DNA of 64,000 bases, from assembly GCA_030847615.1 (NCBI GenBank), contig JAUMIR010000005.1, positions 79,022,492 to 79,086,491 of the forward strand. The letters run 5' to 3'. This DNA comes from Gambelia wislizenii. Lineage: Eukaryota; Chordata; Lepidosauria; Squamata; Crotaphytidae. Position numbers and translations under genes: made by a program. Under the pieces are notes generated by a model. That model made no database searches, was not told the origin of the DNA, and was given only the letters and a program-made list of their open reading frames with translations. How positions within the stretch are numbered: the stretch's first letter is position 1; the number at the start of each line of letters is the position of its first letter. Below, piece after piece: positions 11,513 through 22,802 of this stretch.

Positions 11513-13404
11513 ACCATCAGGAGGGAAGTTCAGCTTCCAGTGAACTCCCTTCACATCCCAAATCCTCTGTCGATGATTTCCAATGGTTGTGGATGGCAGA
11601 GGTCACCCTGGAGGAGAATAACTCTTGGAATCTCCCCCCACCCACCCATCCATGGATTTAGATATCCCAGCTATGCACATCAGACCTTTGCTGCAAGGCC
11701 TTCCTCTTTCCCACGTTGCTGGTGTTCTTAACTCCCGCGGGAAGGTTTCAAAAGATTTCACAGAGGTGCCATGGGTGTGCATGGGGCTGGCCAGAATCTA
11801 CAGGCTCTGGAAAGGCGGAACTTTAGGGCCATTCAAAAGGATCCAATAGGCCCCTTGTTTAGCAGCATATACTGTCAGGTTCCAGAAATAACGAGGCGCT
11901 TGCTGTTCCAGCTCACCACCGGAGTTTTTTTTTAAAATCCAAACCAAAAAACAAAACAAAACAAAAAACCCAAAAACGATTCAGGTGTAAACGATTACAA
12001 AGCGATTTAAGAGCCACCACAGCAACAAGGGATTCACCTCCCCTCTATACCTTCCCCACCGAATCCTGCTTAACTCAACCCTTTTGCTCGACTTGCTCTT
12101 TGTTCATTCATTCCCATGTGATTTGCAAACCCCACTAAAAAGTGGTGTCGTTTTGATCCCAGCGTTAAGGCTCAAATGGCAATCGTCCTCTCAGGATAAC
12201 TAGACGAGAAAGCAGAGTTCTTTTTTTAAAAAAAAAGATCAGAAACGCATGCACACAAAACCACATAAAAATACACACAGATTTTTTAAAAAAGAAAAAC
12301 ACAAATGAATAAACAGGGTAGGGGGGTCTTGGCTTACTGTCGAACTTTTCACTAAGTTCTCACATTCTTCTCAAGGGCTCGGAGACTGATTTCTAATTTC
12401 GAAAGGGGAAATACCAGCATCCAGCCGCTGGTGTAAGTATTTTCTCTCTTCGGTCCCTGACATTGCTGAAGAAAAGCAAAAGCCACAGAAATAGAAATCC
12501 GACCCCAGCGGTCGTGTAAAATGGAAGACGGAGGTTCTGCTAGATTTCCAAGGAGCAGTTTGCATTCGTGTTTGTCTCATTTATTGAAAATACCGCTTGG
12601 ATACTCATTCTTTAAAGCAGTGAAAGGACATTCCCGTGAAATGTGTTGCTGTTTTGAAGAGTTTTGTATCAGTCCCACATAGACGAAGCTTCCAGGAATG
12701 CTTTCCTTTGGACCCACTTTTAATTGATCGGAAATCGATTCCAAATTAAGAAGCGATAGTAGTCTAGTTGATCTGGACGGCAGACTTGTAGGTTGGATGA
12801 TTGTCAATTAAATGTGTTTAAAGTCTTCGTCTACATCGTTCTCAAATAACCGCAGGGGGAGTTTGGTTGTTCCAGCTCTCTCTCGATCTGAATTTGATTT
12901 TAGTTCAGAGTTATGGCAAAGCTCTTTTAGTGATCTCCTTTTTAAGAGCAGCGTTGAACGCAGAGGTCTAAAACGAATACTGTACGAACCTATCTGAATA
13001 CAAATTGAGGCTGGGTTTGTTTTTGTTTTTTGTTTTGAAAGACCGTCTTTACCCAGAATATAAATCACAGAAGCAAATGCCGATTGCAAGAGAGCCGACC
13101 CTGGGCCAACTGATCATCAATCCATAAACGTTTGATTACCAATAAACACAATGAAGATCTCGGCCACCGCGCGCTTCTCACGAAAGGGCCACTACAGTAG
13201 ATTGAGAGCGGACTGGAAGCAAAACCAAATGGGACAGCAAATCTTCAACGGATTCCTTACAGAAAATTCATCACGTTGGAACCAACTTTACTTCCGAGTA
13301 AAAAAGTTTCCAGTCTGGGCATGCCCGTAGCACCGGATCGAGATAGTTCAAGTATTTTCAGTAACTTTATTGCCAGAGGTTCTATCAATCCTTTACTTGG
13401 GAGT
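11513..13404. other. Intergenic, repeat-free block
   Basis: No gene is seen. The interval 12370-13100 has a moderate CpG level and no recognisable repeat, with several AT-rich homeodomain-like words such as TTTTAATTGATCGG. It could be a conserved non-coding element, but this cannot be decided without alignment. Confidence 0.4.
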
Positions 13405-13417
13405 AAGTTTTATGGAA

Positions 13418-13605
13418 GCATAGAGGTTTGAATGTTGGACTAGGACTCTGGAGATCAGGTTTCGAATCCCCGCTCGGCCATGAAAACCCACTGGGTGACC
13501 TTGGGCAAGTCACACACTCTCAGCCCTCGGAAAACTCTGCGATAGGTCCCCCTTAGGGGTAGACGTAAATCGGAAACGATTTGAAGGCGCACAACAACAG
13601 CAACA
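13418..13605 (+). mobile_element. Sauria-like SINE with 13-bp target duplication
   Basis: The tRNA-like head is followed by CACTGGGTGACCTTGGGCAA and a Bov-B-like end, GGAAACGATTTGAAGGCGC then ACAACAACAG. AAGTTTTATGGAA flanks it at 13405-13417 and 13606-13618. Confidence 0.9.
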
Positions 13606-13619
13606 AAGTTTTATGGAAC

Positions 13620-15330
13620 TGAGTAGACCTTGCTTCTGAGCAAGTAAGAGAAAGCTTGATAGCTGTTGATTGGCTTGGGGATCAGGACCTTAACCCCTCT
13701 GTTACCCATTCTGTCTGCCCCCCTCTCTCTCACATACACGCACACACACACAGAGGGGGGCAGTTTAATCGCAGTAGAGTGATTTAAAACCGCTCAGAGT
13801 CTTACAAAACACACTGGTACCAAAGCTGACCATAAGACAAACTCCAGAGTCATTTTGTGGTAACAACGACGTGAAGCCAACAAAAAAGGCACACAAAAAA
13901 ACCACAAAAAACTCTCTACCTCGGGCAAATTTGTTAAACGAAAATCAGGCACGGAAAGGGGGAGTATGAGTCTTGCAGTCAGAATGGTGTATTGAGTTGT
14001 TGTGGGAGGAAAGGGCGGTTGACTATCCAATTCAGCTCCCCGGGATTCATCTTGGGCTTCTTGGGAACAACAACAAAAAAAGGCAATAAACTCAGGAAAT
14101 CCTGATTCTTTATTTTGAAACTACAACCCCCTCCTCTGAAAACTCAGAAGGGTTTCTGTTGCTGAGACCTGTAGCCTGGAAAGCTGGCATTGAGAGGTCG
14201 TTTTGACTGGCTCAGTAGACGCATGGCCCTAATATGCAATCTGGGATATTTAGGGGCACCAGAAACGCGACCAAATTCTTTCTGGAATAATCCTTTTGGT
14301 GGGCACTAAGCGTCCACATAATCTCATAGAAGAAGAACTAAATGCATACATTTACACCCAGGCACCCTTTATTGGGGGTGGGGTAGGCAACGAGCCTCCG
14401 AGATCACGAAATGAAAGAGGGGCAGTAAATCAGTGGGAAAGTATGTAAAACCCAAAGGCGTGCAAGAAATTCATTCAGGAAACGGAGTCACCGCATTCTT
14501 CTGGATTTCCGCCAATACTTTCTTCCCCAACGTATCTGTGATTCCCAGTCCTGTCGCTTCTCTGCCTCTAGATGGTCCAAATGTGGCAGAGACTCGGGGC
14601 AGGGTGAAGGGGAATGATCCGCCCTGAATTGCCGGTCAGTGAAATGGGCAAAAGATGTGCACTCACGTGTACGGCCAACGACTGGTTCCCACAATCTTAT
14701 TGCTGAGACGATCCCAGACCTCTTAGTCCTGGCATAAGTTTTAGAGGACCATGTCGTTTAAGAGTGGTCATCCTTTCCCACCTCTTGGTAGATGGGTGGT
14801 CTAATACAGTATTCCTTTTCAGAGTCCTCCTTGAGCCGAAGAGCTCAAAAGACTGGCCGAGATGGTGTGACTTGCAAGTAAATCGTACAGAGCTAGAAGG
14901 ATTGAGTTCCACCCAGAGACCTCGGCACTGAAGGAAAGAAGGTCCGATCCCACCAAAAATCGGGCTCCCATCCGCTTTAAATGGCCCTGCAATTCTCATG
15001 ATCTTGGCCCAAACACCAGCTTCTCCTTGCAGCTGAGCACCACGAAGGGGCTTACTTCCAAGTTCATGGGGTTTGGATCTCAGCCTGTAATAACAGTACT
15101 CTAGCCACCTTATTTCCATTCTGTGCTTTCCACATGGCCAACGCCACCAATAAGTCAACCCAGGTGAGGCGCTGGAATACAGACCCTCTACCTAGCTCGC
15201 CTATCCACAGGCGGCTTCTCCTTGCCAGGGGAAGAGGTCTGCTTAAACTCACATTCTTTGGCTTTCCAACGGGATGCATTGCAAGGGCAATCCTAGACAT
15301 GCTTACTCAGAAGTAAGTCCCACTAATTTG
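13620..15330. other. Intergenic stretch, no repeat core recognised
   Basis: An AC-rich simple repeat lies near 13735-13752 and a dispersed TACTCAGAAGTAAGTCCCA motif at about 15300-15320. No coding region is supported. Confidence 0.45.
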
Positions 15331-15520
15331 GCTAATCTTAGAAGTCAAGTAGGGTCAGTCCTGGTTAGGACTTGGAAGGGAGACTGCCAGGGAATCCCAG
15401 GGGCTGTATGTTATATATTCAGAGAAAGGCAACAGCAAGCTACCTTTGAATAAATCCTGCCAAGAAAGCCCTGTGATAGAGATGCCGTAAGTCACTACGG
15501 GGACTTGAAGACACATAATC
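15331..15520 (+). mobile_element. 5S-rRNA-derived SINE, copy 1
   Basis: The 5S-like part contains AGTCAAGTAGGGTCAGTCCT, GGTTAGGACTTGGAAGGGAG and ACTGCCAGGGAATCCCAGGG. The tail carries GGGACTTGAAGACACATAAT. The 5' third of the 5S sequence is missing. Confidence 0.85.
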
Positions 15521-15650
15521 ATAAACCGCCCAGACCACTGGAGACAAGATTGCCTCCTTACTGCCTAATCATAAGCACTCTTTCTGAATTCCCAGTTTCA
15601 GTGTATTCAGATGACTCGTCGGTTACAATTCAGCATGGAGTTACTGGAAA

Positions 15651-15720
15651 GTAGTGTGGTGCAGTGGTTTGAGCGCTGGTCTACAATTTGGAGAGCAGAG
15701 TTCGAGTCCTGCTCGACCAT
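15651..15720 (+). mobile_element. Sauria-like SINE, head only
   Basis: GTAGTGTGGTGCAGTGGTTT and GTTCGAGTCCTGCTCG are the tRNA-derived A and B boxes. The body and tail are absent. Confidence 0.7.
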
Positions 15721-16066
15721 ACTCCAGCTTTCCACAGGATGCAGCCATGATCCTTAAACAAGAATCATAGGCTATAGCCCTGTCCTGGGAAAAGGGCCCG
15801 AGGCTGAAAGCCATGGGGCTGAAAAGCCATGGGGAGGTCCGATTGAGCTGTAAGACCTCTACATCCTTCCCTGAGAGAAGTAGTTATTTCGCTCAATTTG
15901 AGTTTCCCCATTCAAACATTTCCATGAAATGGACTAGAATCTGATACAAATTAATCTGGGTTTTTCTCTCTCTCTTTAATTTTTAAATTTCTGTATTTTT
16001 TTAAACGGGATCTTTTAATCTGCTGTAAACCTTGTTGAGTACCGAGCTGGGGGAAAGGCGAGATGT

Positions 16067-16089
16067 GTATATATATATATATATATATA
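16067..16089. repeat. (TA)n microsatellite
   Basis: About 11 uninterrupted TA units. Confidence 0.9.
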
Positions 16090-16370
16090 GTAATAATAGT
16101 ATAATCATCATCATCATAATATATTTTAAAGGGACTCTATTTGAAAATAATTCCTCCTTGCAAAAATGGATTTGTCTCCTCCACACAGAGAAAAAGAAAA
16201 AACAGCTTTGCCTTCCCCCTGTCAAAGGAGACGGGAATGTAAAGCGCTCTGTCTGTACCCCCAATAAATTCAGGAGAGGGGAGGGAAGGGGCTCAAGATG
16301 TCGGAGCTTTTGTGTGTGTGTGGGGGGGAAGGGGTTGCTGAGATGAGAACATCCCCGGGGGTGGTGGATG

Positions 16371-16593
16371 CAGGGCCGGTTTAAGGCACCGGGGGCGTCA
16401 GCATCCGCAGGGGGGCCCATCATTGGGGGGAGCATAGTCACCCTCCAACTGCAAAAACATGATTAGTAATAATCTGAATATCCTGTACTGTGAATAGATT
16501 AGTTTGAGCTAGGTTCCATTGACCTGAGATAAACATATGGGCCCCCCAAAATAAAGCATTGCAGGGCCCCCCAAATTCCTTAACCCGGTCCTG
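16371..16593 (-). mobile_element. hAT MITE, CAGGGCCGG family, copy 2
   Basis: The ends are CAGGGCCGGTTTAAGG and CCTTAACCCGGTCCTG. A perfect 8-bp target duplication, GGTGGATG, flanks it at 16363-16370 and 16594-16601. Orientation is opposite to copy 1. Confidence 0.93.
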
Positions 16594-16604
16594 GGTGGAT
16601 GAGA

Positions 16605-17100
16605 GAGAGGGAGACAGGGAGAAGGTGGGGCTGCAGAAACCGTTGGCTTGGGGAGCGATGGTTGGCTGTTCCCTCGGTCGCCGCCACAGAGTCCGCTCGA
16701 CCCCCCCCCGCCACCCGCGGCCCTCCCCAGGTCTTTGATGCGGGCGCGACTGGACGTTGACCAGAGTCAGCCTCTCCCTCCCGAGACGGAGCCACGTGGG
16801 AGGTCCTTCCCTCTCAACCCCGTCCGCCCCCTCGAGGCACTCATTCCCCGCAGGCGACTCGGCCCACCGGCTCAGGGTCATCACGGAAAGCCAGGGCTCG
16901 CAAAAGAGCAACAGGAGCACCGAGGGCGGAGGAGTCTGGAGGCGAGAGAAGCCCCCGCCGTTCAGCAGGGGCTGGGAGGCTGAGAGTCAGCCGCCCGCCC
17001 CCTCGCAGCGCCCCCCCAAAAAGCAAGTTAGACTCTGCAGCATCCAGGCGGCGCCCTTGCCACGCTGCACGGATCCGGGCCTGTAGGAATTTAAAAGGGA
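16605..17100. promoter_or_regulatory. Orphan GC-rich block / CpG island
   Basis: About 0.5 kb has high GC and frequent CpG but no supported exon. A TTTAAAAGG word follows at about 17090. Overlapping open frames on both strands reflect base composition. Confidence 0.5.
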
Positions 17101-17111
17101 TCTTATAGCTA

Positions 17112-17837
17112 CGGGGGGGGGGCAAAAGGAGAGCTCTCCCCATTAGAATTTTGCTTCCCGCCCCCCATGAAATTCTCCTTCAGTCCCCATATTTCTATTG
17201 TTGCAGAAATGATGGAACAGCAGACCCACGATTGGAAAGTGAGTTTTATTACACCGGTGGGCCTGACTGGAATATCTTCCAAAGAGTCAGAGCCAAGAGC
17301 TATGACTACCGAATACCTTTATACATTAATGACAGTATGCAAAAAACAATTCCCTCCTCCCTTTCTTTGGTGTCAGCAACTTCCTTGAGACAATTGTTGA
17401 TAGTTCAAGGCAAGATAACTTAGGAACATTTGGGTACAGTTAGACCTTATTAGAGAAAGAATTTGTTTACATCAGCATATCATATGTTTATGGAACATAG
17501 AGTTGATTAGTAAGGCACATTGACTAGGCCTGAGAGTTAAAGGAAAAAGACTTTGCAGATACCCAGAGTCTCGTGGGATATCTAGTCTGACCCACTAACA
17601 ATAGTGATTGTTAGATGACAGTATTCAGCAAATATACATTAGAGTCGAACACCCGTCCTACTTCACTCGCTCCCTTTGCCTGGGCCTTTTCTTTGAATGC
17701 CTGAATGGTGTTTCTGATGCTGAACTGAAGTTGAGTACCTGCCTTGCTAGAAATTTGGGGAAAGAAGGAAAGAAATCCATTTATGGGGCAGAGCTCTTAT
17801 TTGGGGGCAACACCCCCACCCCCATTTTGCCCCCTTT
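17112..17837. mobile_element. Long-TIR DNA transposon carrying a solo LTR
   Basis: The left arm (17112 to about 17196) contains GAGCTCTCCCCATTAGAA and CTTCAGTCCCCATATTTCTA. The right arm (about 17750-17837) is its diverged inverse, with TAGAAATTTGGGG and GGGGCAGAGCTCTTATTT. The flanks TATAGCTA (17104-17111) and CATAGCTG (17838-17845) match at 6 of 8. The copy at 47590-47938 shares arms and core. Confidence 0.7.
17202..17600 (-). mobile_element. Solo LTR of an endogenous retrovirus-like element
   Basis: Read on the minus strand, it starts TGTTAGTGGG and ends ...TTTCTGCA. A TATA box (TGTATAAAGG) lies in the middle and AATAAA lies about 60 bases from the end, as expected for U3-R-U5. The flanks ATTGT (17197-17201) and ATAGT (17601-17605) are a 5-bp duplication with one mismatch. 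No internal coding region remains. The family is not identified. Confidence 0.7.
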
Positions 17838-17939
17838 CATAGCTGCATCCGTTCATCTGGATTGCCCAAGTGATCTAGCTGTTTGGGAATGGACAGTTGT
17901 TGGGGTTGTTTTTTTGAACTACATTTCCCAGAGGGGTAG

Positions 17940-18090
17940 AATTCAAAGACTTCTAGAGCCATGTTAGTCTGGAATAGCAGTAAGCAAGGGGATCTTGTAG
18001 CACCTTTGAGACTAAGTGAGAGAAAGAAAATAGTAGCATAAGATTTCCTAGACTTAGTCTGCTTCCTCAGATGCTGGAGTCATTTCCCAG
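17940..18090 (+). repeat. Interspersed repeat with GATCTTGTAGCACCTTTGAG
   Basis: GATCTTGTAGCACCTTTGAG is followed by a CTTAGTCTGCTTCCTCAGAT segment. Related fragments occur near 2280, 3659, 7085, 18715, 40025, 43832 and 48480. I do not know the family name. Confidence 0.6.
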
Positions 18091-18159
18091 ACTCCCTCAA
18101 TCAACAGCAGCGGGCTGGCTGGGGGATTTGGGGAGTTGTAGTCCAAAGGGTACAAATTT

Positions 18160-18236
18160 TCCCGAGCCTGCCTTTATTTATTTATTTATTAGATTTATAT
18201 CCCACCATCTCTTCCTCTGGAGCAGCTCCAGAAAGA
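18160..18236 (-). mobile_element. LINE 3' tail fragment
   Basis: (TTTA)n followed by GATTTATATCCCACC is the reverse complement of the common GGTGGGATATAAATC LINE/SINE tail. Confidence 0.6.
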
Positions 18237-18237
18237 C

Positions 18238-18666
18238 AGCCAGTGCAGTTTATTGGTCTAAGTGCTGGACTGTCTACACTGCAGAAATACAACAGTTTGA
18301 CACCACTTGATTCACTTTAGTTCTGTCCTATGGAATCCTAGTATTTGTAGTTTGGTGAGGCTTTAGCCTTTTCTATCAGAGAACCCTGGCTCCTCACCAA
18401 ACTACAAATACCAGGATTCCATAGGATAGAACTATGGTGGATAAAGTGATCTCGAACTGCAGTATTTCTGCAATGTAGATGAGCCCTAGGACTCTGGGAG
18501 GTCTAGGTTCCAATCCCCACTCAGTCGTGAAAATCCACTGGGTAACCTTGGGCAAGGCACACTCTCTCAGCCTCTCAGGAAGGCAATGGCAAACCACCTC
18601 CTCATCAAACTTCACAGGAGAGGGTTGCCATAAGTCAAAGCCGATTTGAAGGCACATAACAGCAAC
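18238..18666 (+). mobile_element. Sauria-like SINE split by a palindromic MITE
   Basis: The head (18238-18270) ends ..AGTGCTGGAC. The body resumes at 18487 with TAGGACTCTGGGAGG and runs through GGTAACCTTGGGCAAG to GATTTGAAGGCACATAAC. The gap is filled by the MITE 18271-18486. Confidence 0.85.
18271..18486. mobile_element. Palindromic MITE inside the SINE
   Basis: The left end, TGTCTACACTGCAGAAATAC, is mirrored by the right end, GTATTTCTGCAATGTAGATG AGCCC. The core contains CCTCACCAAACTACAAATAC. The insertion lies at a TA position of the SINE. Confidence 0.85.
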
Positions 18667-19074
18667 CATGCGAAGGAGGAAAGGACGGGTTCCTTTTGGT
18701 GATCCAAAACCAACAAGGAGTCTCCTGGCCCCTTAAAGGCTAATAAGTTTTAAGCATAAGCTCTGGCTGACTGTCTCACTTATTCAGATGCCCGATTTGG
18801 GCTGATTTTGATCCCAAAATCAGCCCTCTCCTTCCCGAGGGAAGAGCAAGGATATTGTCTGCTGTTGCACATTGTCTGTTGCAAAAGTGTGCGCATATTC
18901 CTTGCACACAAGCCAGTTATTACTTTGAAATATGCTAGTTGATGAAGGGGGAAATTTTCCAGAACTTGGGACATTTTGGACTGCGACACACACATGCACA
19001 CATACTTTTTTCGAAGCAAGCTGAGGCGCGATCCAGTCCTTTTTATGGGGATGGACTCGTCTTCTCCCTGCGCA

Positions 19075-19268
19075 ATCATACTACTTTGATTTCATTTTAA
19101 CTTTCATGGTATTGGCATCCTTGTATCTGCAGTTTAGGGAGGGGCGTTTAGAATTCTCAGCCAGAGAGCTCCAGTGTTGTTCCAAACTACAAATCCCAGG
19201 TTGCCATAGGGTGTTGCTATGGCAGTTAAAGTGGAATATTGCACTATAATTGTGTAGTGTGAAGAGCC
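19075..19268. mobile_element. Palindromic MITE
   Basis: The core CAAACTACAAATCCCAGG is followed by GGCAGTTAAAGTGGAATATT and ATAATTGTGTAGTGTGAAG. The left half is more decayed. Confidence 0.75.
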
Positions 19269-19373
19269 CACTAAATCAAATGACAGAGGAACAAAAGAAA
19301 ACAAACGGAGTAACTTCCCCCATGTGATGATTTGCCAAGGCAAATGGAGGCTTGCTTTCGTTCCTTCCCTGAA

Positions 19374-19376
<3 letters not shown>

Positions 19377-19431
<55 letters not shown>

Positions 19432-19432
19432 G
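19377..19432. repeat. Compound (GT)n-(GA)n microsatellite
   Basis: About 15 GT units pass directly into about 12 GA units. Confidence 0.95.
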
Positions 19433-19508
19433 CTAAGAACTGACCCAGGACCGCATCTGGAGCAGGGAGGAAGAAGCAAGAGGTAAATGAGATGCCCCAA
19501 GCAGCTTT

Positions 19509-19657
19509 GTTGTTGGTGTTGTGTATGTTCTTGTCGTTTCCAACTTATGGCGCCCCTATCACAGGGTTTTCTTGACAAGATTTGATCAGAGGGAGTTTTG
19601 CCACTGGGATTCGAACCCTGGTCTCCAGAATAGTAGTCCATCACTCAAACCACTACA
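19509..19657 (-). mobile_element. Sauria-like SINE with 10-bp target duplication
   Basis: A Bov-B-like end in reverse (GTTGTGTATG...CCAACTTATGGCGCCC) leads to the head (GGGATTCGAACCCTGGTCTC). AAGCAGCTTT (19499-19508) and AAGCAACTTT (19658-19667) flank it. Confidence 0.85.
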
Positions 19658-19669
19658 AAGCAACTTTAG

Positions 19670-20600
19670 TACAGTTTAAATCCCATGGCAGCATCTCGAC
19701 TCTAGAGCCTCTAGTTTGCTCACCAGAAGGCACCGAGAAAACGCAAAATAAAATCTAGGAGCCAGGATTGCCATGTTCAGTTAGATCGTGATGGGAGTGG
19801 GGGATCCTCAAATAAGTAAGACTCACCGAATCGCCTGGGAACCTACTTCTTTGTAAGCGCGGTTCGGATTGCAGAGGCCTCAAATTGTTCCGGAGAAACT
19901 AAGGAGAGCGAAAAGACAAAGCAGAAATCCGAAGCAGATTTAGTAGAGGCAACGTAGGACTTACTTGTGAGTAACGTTGCACAGGGTTCCAGTGCAAGGC
20001 TGAGATTTTAAGGACAGATATTTGAGCGCAACTAAATTCCAATCAACACCCCAGGGCTTGTCTTCCAAATAACATGGTTCGGGCTTTTAGAGAGGTGGTT
20101 TTTTTTAATCACCTTTTTTGGTACTGGGAATCAGTGTCAAACCCCTCCTAGTCCTGGATTCACATGGCAACCTAAAGTGAAGTGTAAAGATTCCGAAGTG
20201 GCACTTTCCCGACCTAGTCCTCAACAAATCTATTGAGAGGCTCAAATCTCAATACCAAATATGTTCATTTAAAAGAAGCCCCATTTTTGTGAATCCAGTT
20301 CCCATTCCACGAGGTCAATCCCGCCGGCCATGGAATCGATCCATACTAATATCAACAGCAAAATGTCTCTCTTTGCTCGGAATAAATCTGACTTGCTCCC
20401 TAAAAGTTCTAAAAGACTGCGAGCAGGTTAAGGAACCCCTTGTTTGGAGGGAAGAGTGAGGACGGTGAGATCGAGAGTGGGTTGATCTAGCAGGCTTCCT
20501 CGGAAGCAAGTACGTAGGATCGGGGCATCTTGTGCCTGCACGACGTGTATTACCCCAATCCTTCATGGTAAACCAGTTTTATTGAAGAACTTCCCCTTGA
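19670..20600. other. Intergenic stretch with dispersed palindromic motif
   Basis: It holds copies of the AGTAAG..TTACTT motif at about 19815-19880 and 19955-20005. No gene is seen. Confidence 0.4.
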
Positions 20601-20699
20601 TTACAATGATCGACGGGGGAAGGCTGCCATCCCAAACCCCCTTCCTTGGAAGACAATCCCGTTTAAACCAGTGGGCTTACTTCCGAGTAAACGGCCCCA

Positions 20700-21200
20700 C
20701 GCCCCAGGGTTCCTCCCACTTCGGAAGCCTGGTATCCTTCCATCTCCCCTCACGATCTGCATTTGCTTCGGCCTTTGGATCAGGTGCGTTTCGCCACCCA
20801 AGTCGCGAAGGTTCATTCATTCACAGTCCGATCCTGAAAATCTGGCCCCTTCTTGCGCGCGCTTGCTCGGAGGAACCAGCGCTGCAAGGCGAGCAGGGAT
20901 GGAGGCCACCGAGCTCTGGCCAGACTTACTGTCGAGGAAGTCTCTTGGCGGCCAGGGGACTTGGCAGCTTGGGTTGCGCGGCGCTTTGGATTTGTTTCAT
21001 CCCTCAAGGGCACTCTCCGGAGTTTAAAAAGAGACAGAGAGGCTGGGCTTAAACGCCTGGCGTCTTGCTTTCTTGAGAGGTGCAGAAACGCCCGGGAAGA
21101 CGGATCGGGGCCCCCTCCTGAGAGCAGACTAAATTACCGGGCTGCCCGGCAACGCCTGCTGCTGCTTCTGGTGCGCTCTTGCTTTCTCTAACTTGGAAAT
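20700..21200. promoter_or_regulatory. Orphan GC-rich block
   Basis: CpG-rich sequence without a supported exon, ending where the CR1 fragment begins. Confidence 0.4.
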
Positions 21201-21201
21201 T

Positions 21202-21626
21202 GCATAGAATCATAGAATTGAAAGAGACCTCAAGAGCCATCCAGTCCATCCCCCTGCCTTGCAAGAATACACAATCAAATCATTCCTGACAGATGGCCAT
21301 CCAGCCTCTGTTTAAAAACCTCCAAAGAAGGAGACGCCACCACACTCCCAGGCAGTGCATTCCGTTGCCATTTGAGTCCATTGCTCCCTGTCCTTGTCTC
21401 AGAAGCAGCAGAAAACAAGCTTGCTCCATGCTCAGTATGCCATCCCTTCAAATATTTAAGCATGGCTATCATATCCCCTCTCAGCCTTCTCTTCTCCAGG
21501 GTAAACATGCCCAGCTCCCTAAGCCGCTCCTCATGGGGCATGGCTTCCAGACCTCCCGCCATCCTGGTCACCCTCCTTTGGACATGTTCCAGCTTGTCAA
21601 TATCCTTTTTGAATGGTGTCAATATC
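21202..21626 (-). mobile_element. CR1 LINE, 5'-truncated 3' end
   Basis: The minus-strand frame encodes the typical CR1 ORF2 C terminus: DIDKLEHVQRRVTRM, EERLRELGMFTLEKRRLRGD, then SPSLEVFKQRLDGHL. The 3' UTR ends in the CR1 hallmark around ATAGAATCATAGAATTGAAA (read on plus). The frame is still open over about 115 codons, so this is a fairly young copy for the window. Confidence 0.9.
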
Positions 21627-21639
21627 CTTCGCGATTTTC

Positions 21640-22740
21640 AACCGAGGTCCCATCTCCCTCCTTCTCCGGGCCAACCGAAGCCAAGACACCATTCCCCCCT
21701 AACCCTACCCCACCCGTACCTTTTGCCTCGCGGTGGGGGGACCCGCAAGGCCACCCCAAGCAGGCGAGGACAAGAAGCGTCCGCCCCGAAGGCTCGGCTC
21801 CTTGCCGGACAGATCCTCCAGAATCTCCCCCCATCCCTCCCTCGCCTTGGGAGAGACCTCGCGGCCCGTGGGAGAAGCCCGCTGCCTCCGACGTAAATGC
21901 GCGCCGACCCACCCGTCGTAGTTACCTGAGATCTTCGTCGTCCTCGTGCCTTTTGCTGCCTGGGGCGAGAGCCCGAGGGGAGGGGAGGGGAGGGGAGGCA
22001 GGGAGCGCCCCGTCAAAGGGAGCCGCGCCAAAGCCAGCCTCCCTGGTCCCGCTGGAGCGGTCGGCGGGAGTTTGCCCATCCTGGAGGAGGTCTTCTTCTC
22101 CCCCCCCCACCACCACTTGAAGAAAATGGGGCGGAAGGAGGCCCGGTTCCACCCGAGACACTCCCTCTGCCCCGCAGTAGCGCCGGCCTCTGGATTCTGT
22201 CACCGCGGCCAGCCGCCTCGACGGGACGGAGCCACCCCGCCCAAAGCGAGGCAGGCCGCCCTCGGACCCCCACCCCGGACCCCGCCCTCGTAGCCTCCGT
22301 CAGAGGGGAGGAGGCTGCCCAGGACGGCGGGGGTGGGGTTGGGTGGAAGCGCCTTGACTCTGGAAATTAAGGCATTGGGGGGGGGGTGGTAGCTCAGGGC
22401 GGTCGGAAGGTGACCTCGCCCGCAAAAGACCGTAACCTTCAGGAGGGCCTTGGCCGGACCCCTCAGAAGGAGACGATTTCAGAGAAAGGGACGGCAGGAA
22501 AGGGTGGCTGCGGGGCAGGGGAGGAGGGAACGGGCGAGTGGCTTTGGAAGACGGCGCCGCTGAGCTGGAGGAGAGACGCTCCCGCCGGCCTGGAAAACCT
22601 TCTCCTGCAGGGGGCGCCCTTCCTCCTACGAGAGGACCAGAAGAGCCGCCAGCACAGGTTCAGGACCGGCTCCCCGCCGCGCGGTTCTATTCCGACTTCG
22701 TACAGAGCACGGCAAAGGAAGCCCCGTTGAGCTCAATGGG
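21640..22740. promoter_or_regulatory. Large orphan GC-rich block
   Basis: About 1.1 kb is rich in CpG, with purine/pyrimidine runs such as (GGGGA)n near 21975-21995. Many overlapping frames exist on both strands and none shows a recognisable domain. It may be an unassigned CpG-island promoter or a GC-rich intergenic element. Confidence 0.45.
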
Positions 22741-22802
22741 GCTTCTTCCCGGGAAAGCGTGTAATAGAACCGCAGCCTGCATATGTCTCTGTTTAGACCC
22801 AT

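Noticed and set aside
17167..17388. Open frame with an acceptor-like CTATTGTTGCAG and donor-like AAAGTGAGT as a mini-exon
   Set aside because: The segment is better explained as the U5/R end of a minus-strand solo LTR with TATA, AATAAA and a 5-bp duplication.
21293..22120. 275-codon plus-strand frame
   Set aside because: Its first part is the antisense of a CR1 ORF2 tail and the rest is GC-rich composition.
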